A DNA stretch of 53,782 nucleotides from an uncultured Ruminococcus sp. (GTDB lineage Bacteria > Bacillota > Clostridia > Oscillospirales > Ruminococcaceae), in NCBI GenBank assembly GCA_910576995.1, contig CAJTLC010000018.1:1-53782 (forward strand), given 5' to 3'. Of the stretch, positions 21,751 through 31,083 are shown one piece after another. Under the pieces are notes generated by a model that had not been told where the DNA came from, searched no databases, and was given only the letters and a program-made list of their open reading frames with translations. The first letter of the stretch is position 1, and each line of letters opens with the position of its first letter. The position numbers and the translations under genes are program-made.

Positions 21751-24239
21751 TATTCTCCCTCCCTTTTATGAATGATAGCCGATCGTGACGTCCCCAATAA
21801 TGTGCTTTCGATATTATCACCGAATGTAACACTTATAGTTTTACCTGTAATAGCATTCCTGATTGTTTTGGTAATCTTAAGTATTATCTCTCCGCCTAAT
21901 CTATCGTCGTGCACAACACCAACATTTCCTACACGATAGTCGGATTCTTCCTTGAAATCAGCGTAATCGGGATTATTCCTAACATCTTCGAGATCAACTT
22001 CATAAGATATTTTTGGAATGCAGTTCGTATTGAAAAATAAATTAACATCATTTTCCAATAATTTTTTCGATTTAGCAACTCTTTCCTCTAACGGCAGCGA
22101 ATCATCAATGTTATACGAATATTTTTGTGATCTGACAACATAATGTGGTGGAGAAATAAGCGGAAAGCTTTCATATGCAACAGCATATTCATTGCCCAGA
22201 TCGTCAAATCCAAGAAAGTATGTACATAATCTTGTCGTATCAATGGTACGCTTGATTCCTCTCAAATTTTTTCCAACTCTTATATCAAATGCTTGATAAT
22301 TGGATTTTTCCAGTCTTTCTCTTATGGAGAAATAGAAATTATCACGGTAAATTTCACCGCTTGTTCCTATGATAAGTCCATTTGATCCCATTACAAATTC
22401 CGCAAACGTTGCTCCTGATGATAAACTTGACCAATTATCATAAAAATTTTCAGTTACCATAAGATCAGCAGGAATATCCCATGTAAAATCATAGTAAACA
22501 TGTCCCTCTCTAATCTGTCTATCCGTAATACCGGCAATATGGTTTATTATTCCTATCGCATGACGAGAAGAAAGTAATATATTTCCGGGATGAATCCATG
22601 CGTCATTTAACTGATAAAAAATATGATCGGCTTTTGCGGAAACCATTCCTTTGTTACCACTCCATTTTACATCAGCAATTCTTATCGTAAAAAGCTGCCC
22701 TAATGCCTTAATTATGGCAAATGGTCTTATATATTCCCATTTTCCGTAACTGTCTACAGGATGTTCAATGGATAATTCCCATTTTCCATTTAATTCTTCT
22801 GTTATTTCGCATTTTGTCGGAGACAGTACTCCAAGTCCATGCGTATCAAATCCGTCTTGTGATGTATCTTGAGAATATATCGTTATATATTCTCTGTTTA
22901 ATTCGCCTATTGGTTTATGTTCCGGGTTGCTTGGCGGTGTATATTCGGGCGTCATAAATACCGTATACGGCAGCGAATTATTATACGATCGATTTATTAA
23001 CCAAAGCTTTCCGACATATAAAGCAAATCTTCCATAAACATATTGGCTGCTTTGTTTATCCATATATGTTATTTTTATGGCGGTACAGTCGGCATATTCC
23101 GCACCAAGCACAGCAGAATCACTGCATTTTCTCCAGCCGTTGTTTTCCGGAATTACTATCGATGAATCAGCACGTTTTAAAATGAATCCCCAGTACAAAC
23201 ATTTATAAGCCGCAGCTATACCCGGTTTATCCAAAAAAGTTATAACCGAATCGCCGCTTTCATCAAGATTTATTGGAATCCAATCTGTTTGCCATGTATT
23301 TGCAATTTGTGATGTTCCTCCGGTTTGCAAATCAAAAGTCCCGGCATTGATAATATCATCGGTAAAAAATATAATTCGTGGATTTCCATTTCCTATGGGA
23401 AAATCAACAGAGTCTGACGTCAAAAAATTTTTATCTTTCAACTGCTCTTCACTGACGCCGATAACTCCCTCGCCTATAGCTGCCCTTGAACTATTAACAA
23501 GAACTTTCTCGGTAAATTCATCGGCTGTGATTTCCTCTGTTGAATCAGCGTCCACAATGGTATATCCTGTTTGAAATCTGGCTAATGTTCCTGTTTGGGC
23601 AGAATCGCCTTTTATTTCAAGACCGTTAAGCGCGCCTTTGATATAGCAGTTTTGAAGTTTAAGTTCACCTAAAATATTTTGCGCATTAGCAGTCACTTCA
23701 GAAGTGTCAATATCAAAGATACAGTTGGTTGCATGAGAGTTTTCTGTACATATTTTAGGATTGTTACCTGAAAATTTAAGTTTAAAATCACAGCCAAAAA
23801 ATATATTCATACTTTTGTATGAAATAGAATTCGCAACAAGTTGAGATGTACCGTTTAAATTTCCTTGAAAGGTACAGTTTTCAAAATGCCCATAGCAGTA
23901 CTGAAAAGAACTTTGTTGGCTTAACGATAAAGGAGTACGTGCGCCAGATGATACAATATCTGTAAATCTCAGATTGGAAATTCTATTGTATATATTGAAA
24001 CTTGCAAGCACCTGAACGCTGATCGATAAATTTTTAAATTCCCACCCATTGCCGTCTACAGAGGCATTAATTGTTATTCGCTCATTTAATCCATCGGAGT
24101 ATTCTTGAGAAAAGTCTATTATTCCTCCTCCGTCTGCAAATTTTACAAACTTAGTTTCTTTGCATACGCTTTTAAACTCTTCCCATGTGCTGACAATATA
24201 GGGCGAAGCTGAGCTTCCGTTTCCTGTCATTAATAGCAC
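21750..24239 (-). CDS. Tail-associated (Tal-like) protein with N-terminal beta-helix
   Basis: 829 residues. The C-terminal half (from about 440: YITIYSQDTSQDGFDTHGLG, then LNGKWELSIEHPVD, then ADHIFYQLND) matches the phage minor structural/tail endopeptidase family found after Dit in siphophages. The first 230 residues read as a right-handed beta-helix (repeated strand-turn NCTFQGNLNG, NIFFGCDFK, NCIFDIDTS, NCYIKGALNG), which is normally found at the C-terminal end of fibres. A beta-sandwich-like region lies between. It probably forms the tail tip hub and may bind or cut wall polymers. The N-terminal fusion is unusual. Confidence 0.75.
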   Translation of the reverse strand: MLLMTGNGSSASPYIVSTWEEFKSVCKETKFVKFADGGGIIDFSQEYSDGLNERITINASVDGNGWEFKNLSISVQVLASFNIYNRISNLRFTDIVSSGARTPLSLSQQSSFQYCYGHFENCTFQGNLNGTSQLVANSISYKSMNIFFGCDFKLKFSGNNPKICTENSHATNCIFDIDTSEVTANAQNILGELKLQNCYIKGALNGLEIKGDSAQTGTLARFQTGYTIVDADSTEEITADEFTEKVLVNSSRAAIGEGVIGVSEEQLKDKNFLTSDSVDFPIGNGNPRIIFFTDDIINAGTFDLQTGGTSQIANTWQTDWIPINLDESGDSVITFLDKPGIAAAYKCLYWGFILKRADSSIVIPENNGWRKCSDSAVLGAEYADCTAIKITYMDKQSSQYVYGRFALYVGKLWLINRSYNNSLPYTVFMTPEYTPPSNPEHKPIGELNREYITIYSQDTSQDGFDTHGLGVLSPTKCEITEELNGKWELSIEHPVDSYGKWEYIRPFAIIKALGQLFTIRIADVKWSGNKGMVSAKADHIFYQLNDAWIHPGNILLSSRHAIGIINHIAGITDRQIREGHVYYDFTWDIPADLMVTENFYDNWSSLSSGATFAEFVMGSNGLIIGTSGEIYRDNFYFSIRERLEKSNYQAFDIRVGKNLRGIKRTIDTTRLCTYFLGFDDLGNEYAVAYESFPLISPPHYVVRSQKYSYNIDDSLPLEERVAKSKKLLENDVNLFFNTNCIPKISYEVDLEDVRNNPDYADFKEESDYRVGNVGVVHDDRLGGEIILKITKTIRNAITGKTISVTFGDNIESTLLGTSRSAIIHKREGE

Positions 24240-24934
24240 CTCTCATTTTTCCAGATCTTAGCAGTTGCACCCTCATTGAAATATATATTGTTATTACCCA
24301 CACTGAGCAGTGGGAATTTGCCGCTCGTACAGTTCCATAATACTTTTTTTGTATCCTTGTTATAAACAACTTTTTGTTCCGAATCTATTATTATCGTTGT
24401 AGCGTCTGACGGTATTATCAATGTGAATGGTACGTTGTTCACTACAAAATTTATCGTTCCGCTGCCCGATATTTCAATGAGTGGCTTGCTGTATCTTGTT
24501 CCGGTGTTAATCACAATATCAGCAGAGTATAAAGTTATTGGTTCGTTGTCTGTTTTATACTTGAAAGGCGCTAAAACAAATGAAACTTCATAACGTATTT
24601 TTTTGCCGTTGTATGCAGCTTGTACGCTGTTTACCGACATTTGTCTTACCTTGAAATAATATCCGGGTAAGCGGCTGATCTCCAGTTTTTTGGCATTGGA
24701 TAAAAAGGAGTAAATTCGTGTATTGTCAAAATCTTCTCTGAAAAGATCATAAAATACAATGGAATAGCTTACATCTTCATATGTATCATCGGGCATTGTT
24801 ACATCTTCATCGGCTCCCAGTTCATAAGTTGAATATCTCTGCCGAGCCATAAGAGGAACTGAGACGCTGTCAACAAAAATATCGACAGTATCGCTTGATA
24901 CATCATTTATTTTAAACCAGTCTTTCGAAGTCAT
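24230..24934 (-). CDS. Distal tail protein (Dit-like)
   Basis: 234 residues between tape measure and Tal-like genes, the Dit position. The N-terminal part (VDIFVDSVSVPLMARQRYST, then VSYSIVFYDLFREDF, then LPGYYFKVRQMSV) fits the ring domain of Dit, and the C-terminal half is a galectin-like sandwich (SKPLIEISGSGTINFVVNN). It overlaps the next gene by 10 bases and meets the tape measure stop in a TAATG. Confidence 0.8.
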   Translation of the reverse strand: MTSKDWFKINDVSSDTVDIFVDSVSVPLMARQRYSTYELGADEDVTMPDDTYEDVSYSIVFYDLFREDFDNTRIYSFLSNAKKLEISRLPGYYFKVRQMSVNSVQAAYNGKKIRYEVSFVLAPFKYKTDNEPITLYSADIVINTGTRYSKPLIEISGSGTINFVVNNVPFTLIIPSDATTIIIDSEQKVVYNKDTKKVLWNCTSGKFPLLSVGNNNIYFNEGATAKIWKNERCY

Positions 24935-27900
24935 TACCAGCCTGTACCTCCAAGTCCTCTTTTGTCATAAACGTCAACCATTTTCAAACGTTCTCTAAGC
25001 CGTTCAACAGCTCTGTCGGTCATGCGGTCGACATCATAATCAGAAGCTATCTGCATTCCTTCCATGTAAATATTAATCGATTCTATCACGTTTCCTGCAG
25101 CGGTTGGATTACTTATGTTTCCACGATTAATTCTGGAATTGAACTCACTTACTGCGCCGCTTAACCGCCCGAAGGAATTCATTGCAACTGAAACGTTGGA
25201 ACGCTCCAGGCCTTTCATTTCATCGGTAAACCCTACGCTGATACCCTGAGCCAGAAATTTACCGACCTTATCGCGCATAACTGTTGACGGAGAATGTATT
25301 CCGAATAATTTCTTGAATCCACCTACAAAATTGTCAGCAAATCCACCAATTTTTTCTTCCAGCCAATCTTTTGCGCCTGTTATGCCTTCCCACAAGCCCT
25401 CGACGATATCTTTCCCCGCGTTTTTCATTTTTTCGGGAAGTTCCTTTACTTTTTCAACAACTTTATCGATTAATCCGCTGATTGCATCTTCTGCTTTTTC
25501 TTTCAGCTTTTCACGCCATTCAAGAACTTTGTCGGCGGCTTTGGTCAAGAAGTCCCATATTTTTTCGGGGAGCTGTTTAATGAATTCGATGATGTTATTC
25601 AAGAAATCTTCGGCTGCCTCACGAGATTTGTTGTACATATCAACGCCCCATTCGACCACATTCCCGATAACTTTACCGAGCCATGATCTGAACTTCTCCC
25701 GCGCGTCGTACAGCCATTCTCCTACGCCTTCAAAAAAGCCGCCGACTTTTTCGGAAACTTTTTCCCATAGTCCGCCGAGCCAATCAACTACGATTCCAAT
25801 AACCTTTCCGAACCACTCTTCGATTTTTTCATTAACGTCGTACAACAATTCTCCGATAGCTTCCCAATCGCTGAACCATTCGACGATAGAATCCCAGAGT
25901 TTTGAAAGATACGGCGAAATAAAGTCCCATATTTGCGAAACAACTTCCTTAAACGTCTCCCATACAAACGGAAAATATTCGATTATCGCATCTACCACTG
26001 AAGAAAGAATTTTCTTTACAGCTTCGAAAGCTACAGGTTGTAAATCTTTAGACTTTGAGAACACTTTTTTTATTATACCCCAAAGCGAAGATGCTATCAT
26101 GGGCATATTGCTCCATAAGCCGTCTATCAGAGCTTCCATTATCTGCACTGCCAAATCTATCACCTGTGGCAGTACAGTACCTAAGGATTCCACCAAAACG
26201 CCTATCAATTCAGGCCATAAAGTAGTGAATGTATCAAGCAGACTGATAACGCCGTTGATGATTACAGGCATATTGTCTTGTATAGCGGTCAGAAGCGATT
26301 CTAATATTTTCGGTACTGTTTCGAGCATCTTTGGCAATATCGTCATAAGCCCGTTAATGACCGTTTCAAGAATTTCTTCGCCCGCTTCAAACAGTTTAGG
26401 ATATGCTTGCGTTATCGTCTGCAATAAGTTGTCATATAAAACGGGGATAGTATCTATTAATATCGGTATCGATGTCAATATACCGTCAAGCAGTGCCATT
26501 ATTATTTTGGGGCCTGCTTCAATGAATTTTGATAAAAAATCAGGAGAAATAATTTGTTTGATGCCATCTGTGATTGTCGTGATTATATTCGGCAGTTCGT
26601 TTCCGATATTGGTTGCCAGAGTTACCAACGCTTCAAGAAGTATCGGAATTAAAGTAGTGATAAGTTTGGGAATATTCGATATAAGCGTGGTTATCAAAGT
26701 CAATACAGTATTTGACAGCGTGTCCACCAAACCAACAAACGCGTCCGAAATGCCGCCGGAATTATCGGATATATTAGTTACTATCGAAGTAATGACCTTG
26801 CCTATAGCAGTGCCTAAGTTGGCTATTATTGGCGTTAAATTCTCAACAAAAGACGGAAGATTGGTCGCTATTTTATTTATCAGCGACATCATAGTGATAG
26901 ATATCGTGTCTATCAGATTAATAAAAGTACCCATTATACTGGGTGCGGAATCTGAAACGCCGTTCGCCACAGCTTCAATCAGATTTCCTATCAAGCTGCC
27001 AATATCGGAAAAGACCGAAGACCAGTTGCCTATAACCGAATTGCCTATTTTTATTATGCTATCGACTATAGTACTTGAATTATTGGTAATGCCGTCAGTG
27101 ACAGCAAGAATAATATCCTTTACCCCGTTCATTGCAGTTTCTGCAAAACTTGGTATATTATCGGAAAACTTAGTAGCTATATTTGAAACAACGTCTTCTA
27201 TGCCTTGCGTCAAGCCGCTGAAACCGCCATTGTCAAACGCATCGCTCAGTTGATTTATTGAATCTCCTGCAACGTTCACAAGGTCTTTTAAAGGTCCTTG
27301 AATGGAATCATAGATTTGAATTCCAAAAGCTTCAGCTTTTGAGCCGAGCGACTTCATTGCGCCTTCAAGGTTGTCTGTCATGGTTGTTGCCATATCAGCC
27401 ATTGCGCCTGATGAATTTTCAATTTCATACGCCAAATTGTCAAATTCTTCTCCAACACCTGCAAGCAACGCTTCTGCTGATTTCAAATCAACCTTGTTAA
27501 ATATATCTCCTAATGCTTGTTTCTTTTCCTGATCTGTGCAATTGGCAAGTGCATTATTAAAATCTTCAAAGACCTCATTAAGAGGACGCATTTTACCTGT
27601 ATCATCATAAGCGGCAACGCCGAGTTCTTCAAGCCGTTCCGCTGCTGTGTCAGTTGGCGAAGAGAGCGACATAATGATATTGCGAAGCTGTGTACCTGCT
27701 TCACTGCCCTTGATACCTCGGTTTGCAAGAACGCCTAAAACGGCATTTAATTCAGTTGTTCCACCTCTAAGACTTTTGGCAGTACCGCCAACAGTCAGGA
27801 TAGCTTCACCGAGTTGGGCAACGGAAAGATTTGCTTTTGAAGCCGCTTTCGCCATTTTATCGCCGAATTCATCAAGGTTTTTCTTAGTTGCTTCAATTCC

Positions 27901-28410
27901 GAGAGATGCCATTGCATCGGTTGCGAGATCGGAAGCATAAGCCAGATCAAGACCGCCGGCCTGTGCCAAGTTTAGTACAGAGGGGAGTGCTTCAGCAGCT
28001 TTTGAAGCGTCATATCCTGCAAGTGCAAGATAATTTAATGCGTCGGCTGCTTCGGAGGCGGAAAACACGGTGTTTTTTCCTGCTTCGGCGGCAGCATTTT
28101 CCAATAATTCATATTGATTGACACCGTCTTTAACAGTATCTTTTGTAATGCCCATAACTGCGGCTACCTGCGACATACTGCTTTCAAAAGATTTTCCGAC
28201 TTTTGCTGCATATGCGCCCAAACCGCTTAATCCTGCCGCTACTCCGGCAATAGCGCCTGTAGTAATGTTAGCAATGGTAGATACTCCCGCTTTAAGCGCA
28301 CTGCCTACTGAACTGCCAATATTTTTTGCGCCTGAAACAACGTTTTTCAATCCCGATTCAAATTGAGATGAATCCAAACGCACAATAGCTTGTAGATCAA
28401 AAACATTCAT
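24934..28410 (-). CDS. Tail tape measure protein
   Basis: 1158 residues. The N-terminal part holds the TP901-type core (VGKSFESSMSQVAAVMGIT, LNYLALAGYDASKAAEALPS, LTVGGTAKSLRGGTTELNAV). Then come long hydrophobic and amphipathic helices with many IPxLIxTLIPIL repeats, and Trp-rich helices (WDFISPYLSKLWDSIVEWF) near residue 850. At roughly 0.15 nm per residue the tail would be about 170 nm, giving a siphovirus morphology. The opposite strand is open for 646 codons, which is a coding shadow. Confidence 0.92.
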   Translation of the reverse strand: MNVFDLQAIVRLDSSQFESGLKNVVSGAKNIGSSVGSALKAGVSTIANITTGAIAGVAAGLSGLGAYAAKVGKSFESSMSQVAAVMGITKDTVKDGVNQYELLENAAAEAGKNTVFSASEAADALNYLALAGYDASKAAEALPSVLNLAQAGGLDLAYASDLATDAMASLGIEATKKNLDEFGDKMAKAASKANLSVAQLGEAILTVGGTAKSLRGGTTELNAVLGVLANRGIKGSEAGTQLRNIIMSLSSPTDTAAERLEELGVAAYDDTGKMRPLNEVFEDFNNALANCTDQEKKQALGDIFNKVDLKSAEALLAGVGEEFDNLAYEIENSSGAMADMATTMTDNLEGAMKSLGSKAEAFGIQIYDSIQGPLKDLVNVAGDSINQLSDAFDNGGFSGLTQGIEDVVSNIATKFSDNIPSFAETAMNGVKDIILAVTDGITNNSSTIVDSIIKIGNSVIGNWSSVFSDIGSLIGNLIEAVANGVSDSAPSIMGTFINLIDTISITMMSLINKIATNLPSFVENLTPIIANLGTAIGKVITSIVTNISDNSGGISDAFVGLVDTLSNTVLTLITTLISNIPKLITTLIPILLEALVTLATNIGNELPNIITTITDGIKQIISPDFLSKFIEAGPKIIMALLDGILTSIPILIDTIPVLYDNLLQTITQAYPKLFEAGEEILETVINGLMTILPKMLETVPKILESLLTAIQDNMPVIINGVISLLDTFTTLWPELIGVLVESLGTVLPQVIDLAVQIMEALIDGLWSNMPMIASSLWGIIKKVFSKSKDLQPVAFEAVKKILSSVVDAIIEYFPFVWETFKEVVSQIWDFISPYLSKLWDSIVEWFSDWEAIGELLYDVNEKIEEWFGKVIGIVVDWLGGLWEKVSEKVGGFFEGVGEWLYDAREKFRSWLGKVIGNVVEWGVDMYNKSREAAEDFLNNIIEFIKQLPEKIWDFLTKAADKVLEWREKLKEKAEDAISGLIDKVVEKVKELPEKMKNAGKDIVEGLWEGITGAKDWLEEKIGGFADNFVGGFKKLFGIHSPSTVMRDKVGKFLAQGISVGFTDEMKGLERSNVSVAMNSFGRLSGAVSEFNSRINRGNISNPTAAGNVIESINIYMEGMQIASDYDVDRMTDRAVERLRERLKMVDVYDKRGLGGTGW

Positions 28411-28430
28411 TTATTTCAACTTACCTCACC

Positions 28431-29068
28431 TCATATCAACTTGATCCCCGTATTGCTGATTATTTCGTCAACTATTTCGTCGGCTGTTTTTGCAGATTCG
28501 CGTTTTATCTGTTTGGGATTTACAATTTCATGGTAGCTTGGGATAGATATTTCTCCTCCGTTTACCTTTATTGTTATTTCCACAAGTGCTTTCAGAGCAT
28601 CAGTGACATAATTTTTGTATTGCATCTCTCTGATGTATTCCAACGCGTTCTCAAACAGATAATCAACGCCGAACAAGTCCAATTTACTTAAATCACAAGA
28701 TATTACTGACCGTTTGAAAATTTCGCCAGTTGTACAAGCATAGTAAAAAAAGATACACACCTTTTACTGCTTACAATATCAGCTAATGCAGCAATGCCGT
28801 CTTCATCACCACTTTCAGGATTAAGATTTGCGAACTCTTCCCCCGTCATAAAGCAGAGCATACCGCATAAGTCCATTGTTTCATCGACGTTATCTCCGCA
28901 TATGTATGAGATCATATCAAAAATACCGCCATTATTTTGGCTTTTAGTCGCCTTAGTAATCTGCTCTTTGAATTTCTTCAAGCCGTCTGCATAAGACTTG
29001 ATTTTATCGGTTATTTTAACCGCCTGAGCAGCGAATTCCTTAGGCGTACAATTTGCAATAGTTTTCAT
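28431..29068 (-). CDS. Tail assembly chaperone, long -1 frameshift product (gpGT-like)
   Basis: Two overlapping frames: 28703-29068 (121 aa) and 28431-28760 (109 aa). The slippery heptamer T TTT TTT lies at 28745-28751 in the exact zero-frame register (28751, then codons 28750-28748 and 28747-28745). A -1 slip gives a fusion of about 212 residues (108 + 104). This is the classic G/GT arrangement between major tail and tape measure genes. The downstream frame begins CIFFYYACTTGEIF with no ribosome site, which supports frameshifting. Confidence 0.8.
28703..29068 (-). CDS. Tail assembly chaperone, short product (gpG-like)
   Basis: 121 residues, the zero-frame product ending at 28703. It is helical and acidic in the middle (MISYICGDNVDETMDLCGM), with Phe/Leu at the end. 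RBS AGGAGGTATAT precedes the ATG. It should be made in excess over the frameshifted form. Confidence 0.8.
   Translation of the reverse strand: MKTIANCTPKEFAAQAVKITDKIKSYADGLKKFKEQITKATKSQNNGGIFDMISYICGDNVDETMDLCGMLCFMTGEEFANLNPESGDEDGIAALADIVSSKRCVSFFTMLVQLAKFSNGQ
28745..28751 (-). promoter_or_regulatory. -1 ribosomal frameshift site
   Basis: T TTT TTT heptamer (X XXY YYZ) in the correct register, followed by ACTATGCTTGTACAACTGG. A strong downstream hairpin is not obvious. Confidence 0.8.
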
Positions 29069-29117
29069 ATATACCTCCTACAACAATACCATTGCGATAT
29101 GCAAGGGTATTCTATTG

Positions 29118-29246
29118 TTATTGTATTGTTTCTTCTTCATCTGTAAATGCTTCATCGTTAAGCATAGTTTCTGATTTCACCGTGTCGATAGCCGTATCAT
29201 AAGGTTCTGATTCATATGTCATAGATACGACCGACGGCTCCGACAT
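29118..29246 (-). CDS. 42-codon acidic frame directly behind the major tail protein stop
   Basis: The major tail gene ends in TAG at 29247-29249 and the next codon, in the same frame, is ATG at 29246. The frame then runs 42 residues (MSEPSVVSMTYESEPYDTA to EEETIQ) to TAA. There is no ribosome site, so it is either translated by reinitiation or fused to the tail protein by TAG readthrough. The sequence is very acidic (12 Asp/Glu of 42). Its existence as a protein is uncertain. Confidence 0.4.
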   Translation of the reverse strand: MSEPSVVSMTYESEPYDTAIDTVKSETMLNDEAFTDEEETIQ

Positions 29247-29864
29247 CTAAGCCGCAGCAGCCTGTCCCGAACTGAAATAAATTTCATATGGTACTTCTTC
29301 ATCGGCTTCGGTATCGTAAAATGCGCGGAAATCTACGCTGTACTGTACTTTTCCGTCGGCTGTCGTCTGCTGCTGGAATCCTGTAACATTAATACAGTTT
29401 TTCAGATGAATAGCAAAGAAGCCCGGAGTTTCATTGCCTTCACGCCCCGTCATTGTGGCGTAATCGGTAATTACCCACAAATCAAAGAATGAGTCGGCAT
29501 TAATGATGCCGTCTTTAGGCGTTATGTGTGTAACTCCCTCACTGCCGGTTACAGTTTCCTTTGTCGCGTTTGCAACAAGCTTTTCTATGTTGTTGTCGCC
29601 GACCGTGAGAACAGTTGTAGTAAGATGAGGCTCGCAGTTCTGAATCAACATACCCTGCTTTGTACCGGGCTTTGCGTTGTCAATATCCTCGAAGAGATCG
29701 GCTAATGTTAAGTTTGGGTTAAACTGCGAACCACCTGTTGTTGCAAATAATATTTTTGTTCTGTCGAGTTCACCCGTTTTAACATCAAATTCGCTTGTGA
29801 TAACTCCCGCATTAAATGCAATCTGCTTAAACGGTTCGACAGGAAGTTTTGAAAATGCAGCCAT
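29247..29864 (-). CDS. Major tail tube protein
   Basis: 205 residues, beta-rich, between head-tail completion genes and the tail chaperones, the normal place for the tube protein. Segments AFNAGVITSEFDVKTGELD, HITPKDGIINADSFFDLWVI and FFAIHLKNCINVTGFQQQT fit phage tail tube proteins. RBS AAAGGAGGTAGC. The sequence ends in Ala4 and TAG followed at once by ATG (see 29118-29246). Confidence 0.8.
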   Translation of the reverse strand: MAAFSKLPVEPFKQIAFNAGVITSEFDVKTGELDRTKILFATTGGSQFNPNLTLADLFEDIDNAKPGTKQGMLIQNCEPHLTTTVLTVGDNNIEKLVANATKETVTGSEGVTHITPKDGIINADSFFDLWVITDYATMTGREGNETPGFFAIHLKNCINVTGFQQQTTADGKVQYSVDFRAFYDTEADEEVPYEIYFSSGQAAAA

Positions 29865-29878
29865 TTGTGCTACCTCCT

Positions 29879-30259
29879 TTAATTTTCAGTCCAGAATTCG
29901 ACTGAAATACTTAGATTTATACGTTTTATCATATCGTCAGTATCATCGCCCATTGACTGTGTGAACGGACTGCCGCGCGTTATATGGATAAGTCCACCGT
30001 CACATTTGCCCAGCATACCGCCTCTGCCGATAGCCGCAGATATTTCATCGGCTTTCTTGTTAGCGGCTGTCCATGACGTACTTCTGTACCACAAGGACGC
30101 TGTAAGCGAAATGGCTTCTCCGTCAAATGAATCGGTCATCAACTCATATGTGAGATAAGGAAACGACGGCTTTTCCGAAAGCTGATAAACGCTGTTCTCT
30201 TCATATGTATCAAGTCCGAACTGTGCCCAGAATTGGTATATAGCCGCTGCTTTAGTCAT
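29879..30259 (-). CDS. Tail terminator / minor tail protein
   Basis: 126 residues from the ATG at 30259, overlapping the upstream gene by 4 bases. It begins TKAAAIYQFWAQFGLDTYEE and contains FPYLTYELMTDSF and ISVEFWTEN, matching the small alpha/beta tail-completion proteins found just before the tube gene. An in-frame start five codons upstream is less likely. Confidence 0.65.
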   Translation of the reverse strand: MTKAAAIYQFWAQFGLDTYEENSVYQLSEKPSFPYLTYELMTDSFDGEAISLTASLWYRSTSWTAANKKADEISAAIGRGGMLGKCDGGLIHITRGSPFTQSMGDDTDDMIKRINLSISVEFWTEN

Positions 30260-30606
30260 CTCGGTATCTCCCATTCCTCGGCTGTCACCTGACGCATATT
30301 CAGCGTTGCACTGACAGGCGTTTTATTATCAGAACCGTCAGACGTGATGCGGAATATCTTACCGTCCGATAATCGCTTTATAATGTCGTGATATTCAAGC
30401 GTTATATCCTTGCGCGTTGTTATGGTATATAATGACGTTACGCCCTCTATCTCGGCTCTGCGTGCCTGCATAGAACTGTCATAGCGTGCATTTGCTTGTA
30501 TCTCTGCTCCTTCAAGCCATTCTACTATGTATCCGCCCTCGCCGTCAGGTTGCCGCCGTTTATCGATAAAGGCAAAAGTTTCAAATGCATGGTCAAGTAA
30601 ACTCAT
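30256..30606 (-). CDS. Head closure protein (SPP1 gp16-like)
   Basis: 116 residues, a small beta-barrel. The pattern GGYIVEWLEGAEIQANARYD, then RKDITLEYHDIIKRLSDGKIFRI (split here by a turn), then VSATLNMRQVTAEEW is typical of head-tail joining (stopper) proteins. Its position after the capsid and connector genes agrees. Confidence 0.7.
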   Translation of the reverse strand: MSLLDHAFETFAFIDKRRQPDGEGGYIVEWLEGAEIQANARYDSSMQARRAEIEGVTSLYTITTRKDITLEYHDIIKRLSDGKIFRITSDGSDNKTPVSATLNMRQVTAEEWEIPR

Positions 30607-30610
30607 TTTT

Positions 30611-31060
30611 TCAAATCTTCCTCCACGTTTTCAGTCGGCTTGCAAATTGTGCTTCCCATGTCATCGAATTGCTTGAACCTTTTGAATAGCTGTATCCTCC
30701 GAAGCTTTCGGACGTAAACGGCGACATATTTTCACTGTCAACTTTTTCGTATTTATCACGCCATTTCTGTATATCTTCACACAACTCCAAAAAAGAGTGT
30801 GGAACAGCCATAGCCCATATTTCGCCCTCAAAATCTTCATCAATGAGATTTTGCAGGTCATCGGGCGTATTCTGCCATACTCCGTCATTCATATCAGAAC
30901 CGACGATACGAAAATATTGATTTTTCTTTATAAAGTCAAGCGGTGCAATGGAACTACCGCTGATAATGAAATGTCCACGGTGAATGTAGCTTTTATCTGC
31001 TCTTTTGCTCACAGGTGGAAAAAAGTTATGTAAATCCATACAGATTCCGGTAATGTTCAT
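30611..31060 (-). CDS. Head-tail connector protein
   Basis: 149 residues between the capsid and head-closure genes. MNITGICMDLHNFF and SFLELCEDIQKWRDKYEKV fit the gp6/gp15-like adaptor position, but the sequence itself is weakly diagnostic. RBS GGCGGTGCAAA. The assignment is from order more than motif. Confidence 0.55.
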   Translation of the reverse strand: MNITGICMDLHNFFPPVSKRADKSYIHRGHFIISGSSIAPLDFIKKNQYFRIVGSDMNDGVWQNTPDDLQNLIDEDFEGEIWAMAVPHSFLELCEDIQKWRDKYEKVDSENMSPFTSESFGGYSYSKGSSNSMTWEAQFASRLKTWRKI

Positions 31061-31083
31061 TTTGCACCGCCTTAACTTTTAAA

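Noticed and set aside
25313..27253. 646-codon plus-strand frame opposite the tape measure gene
   Set aside because: A shadow of the Leu/Ile/Thr-rich tape measure gene; no ribosome site and low-complexity composition (Ser, Ile, Thr, Pro).
29247..29249. Reassigned TAG codon in the phage
   Set aside because: TAG is also used as a normal stop in other genes, and the phage tRNA-Gln has TTG, not CTA, as anticodon.
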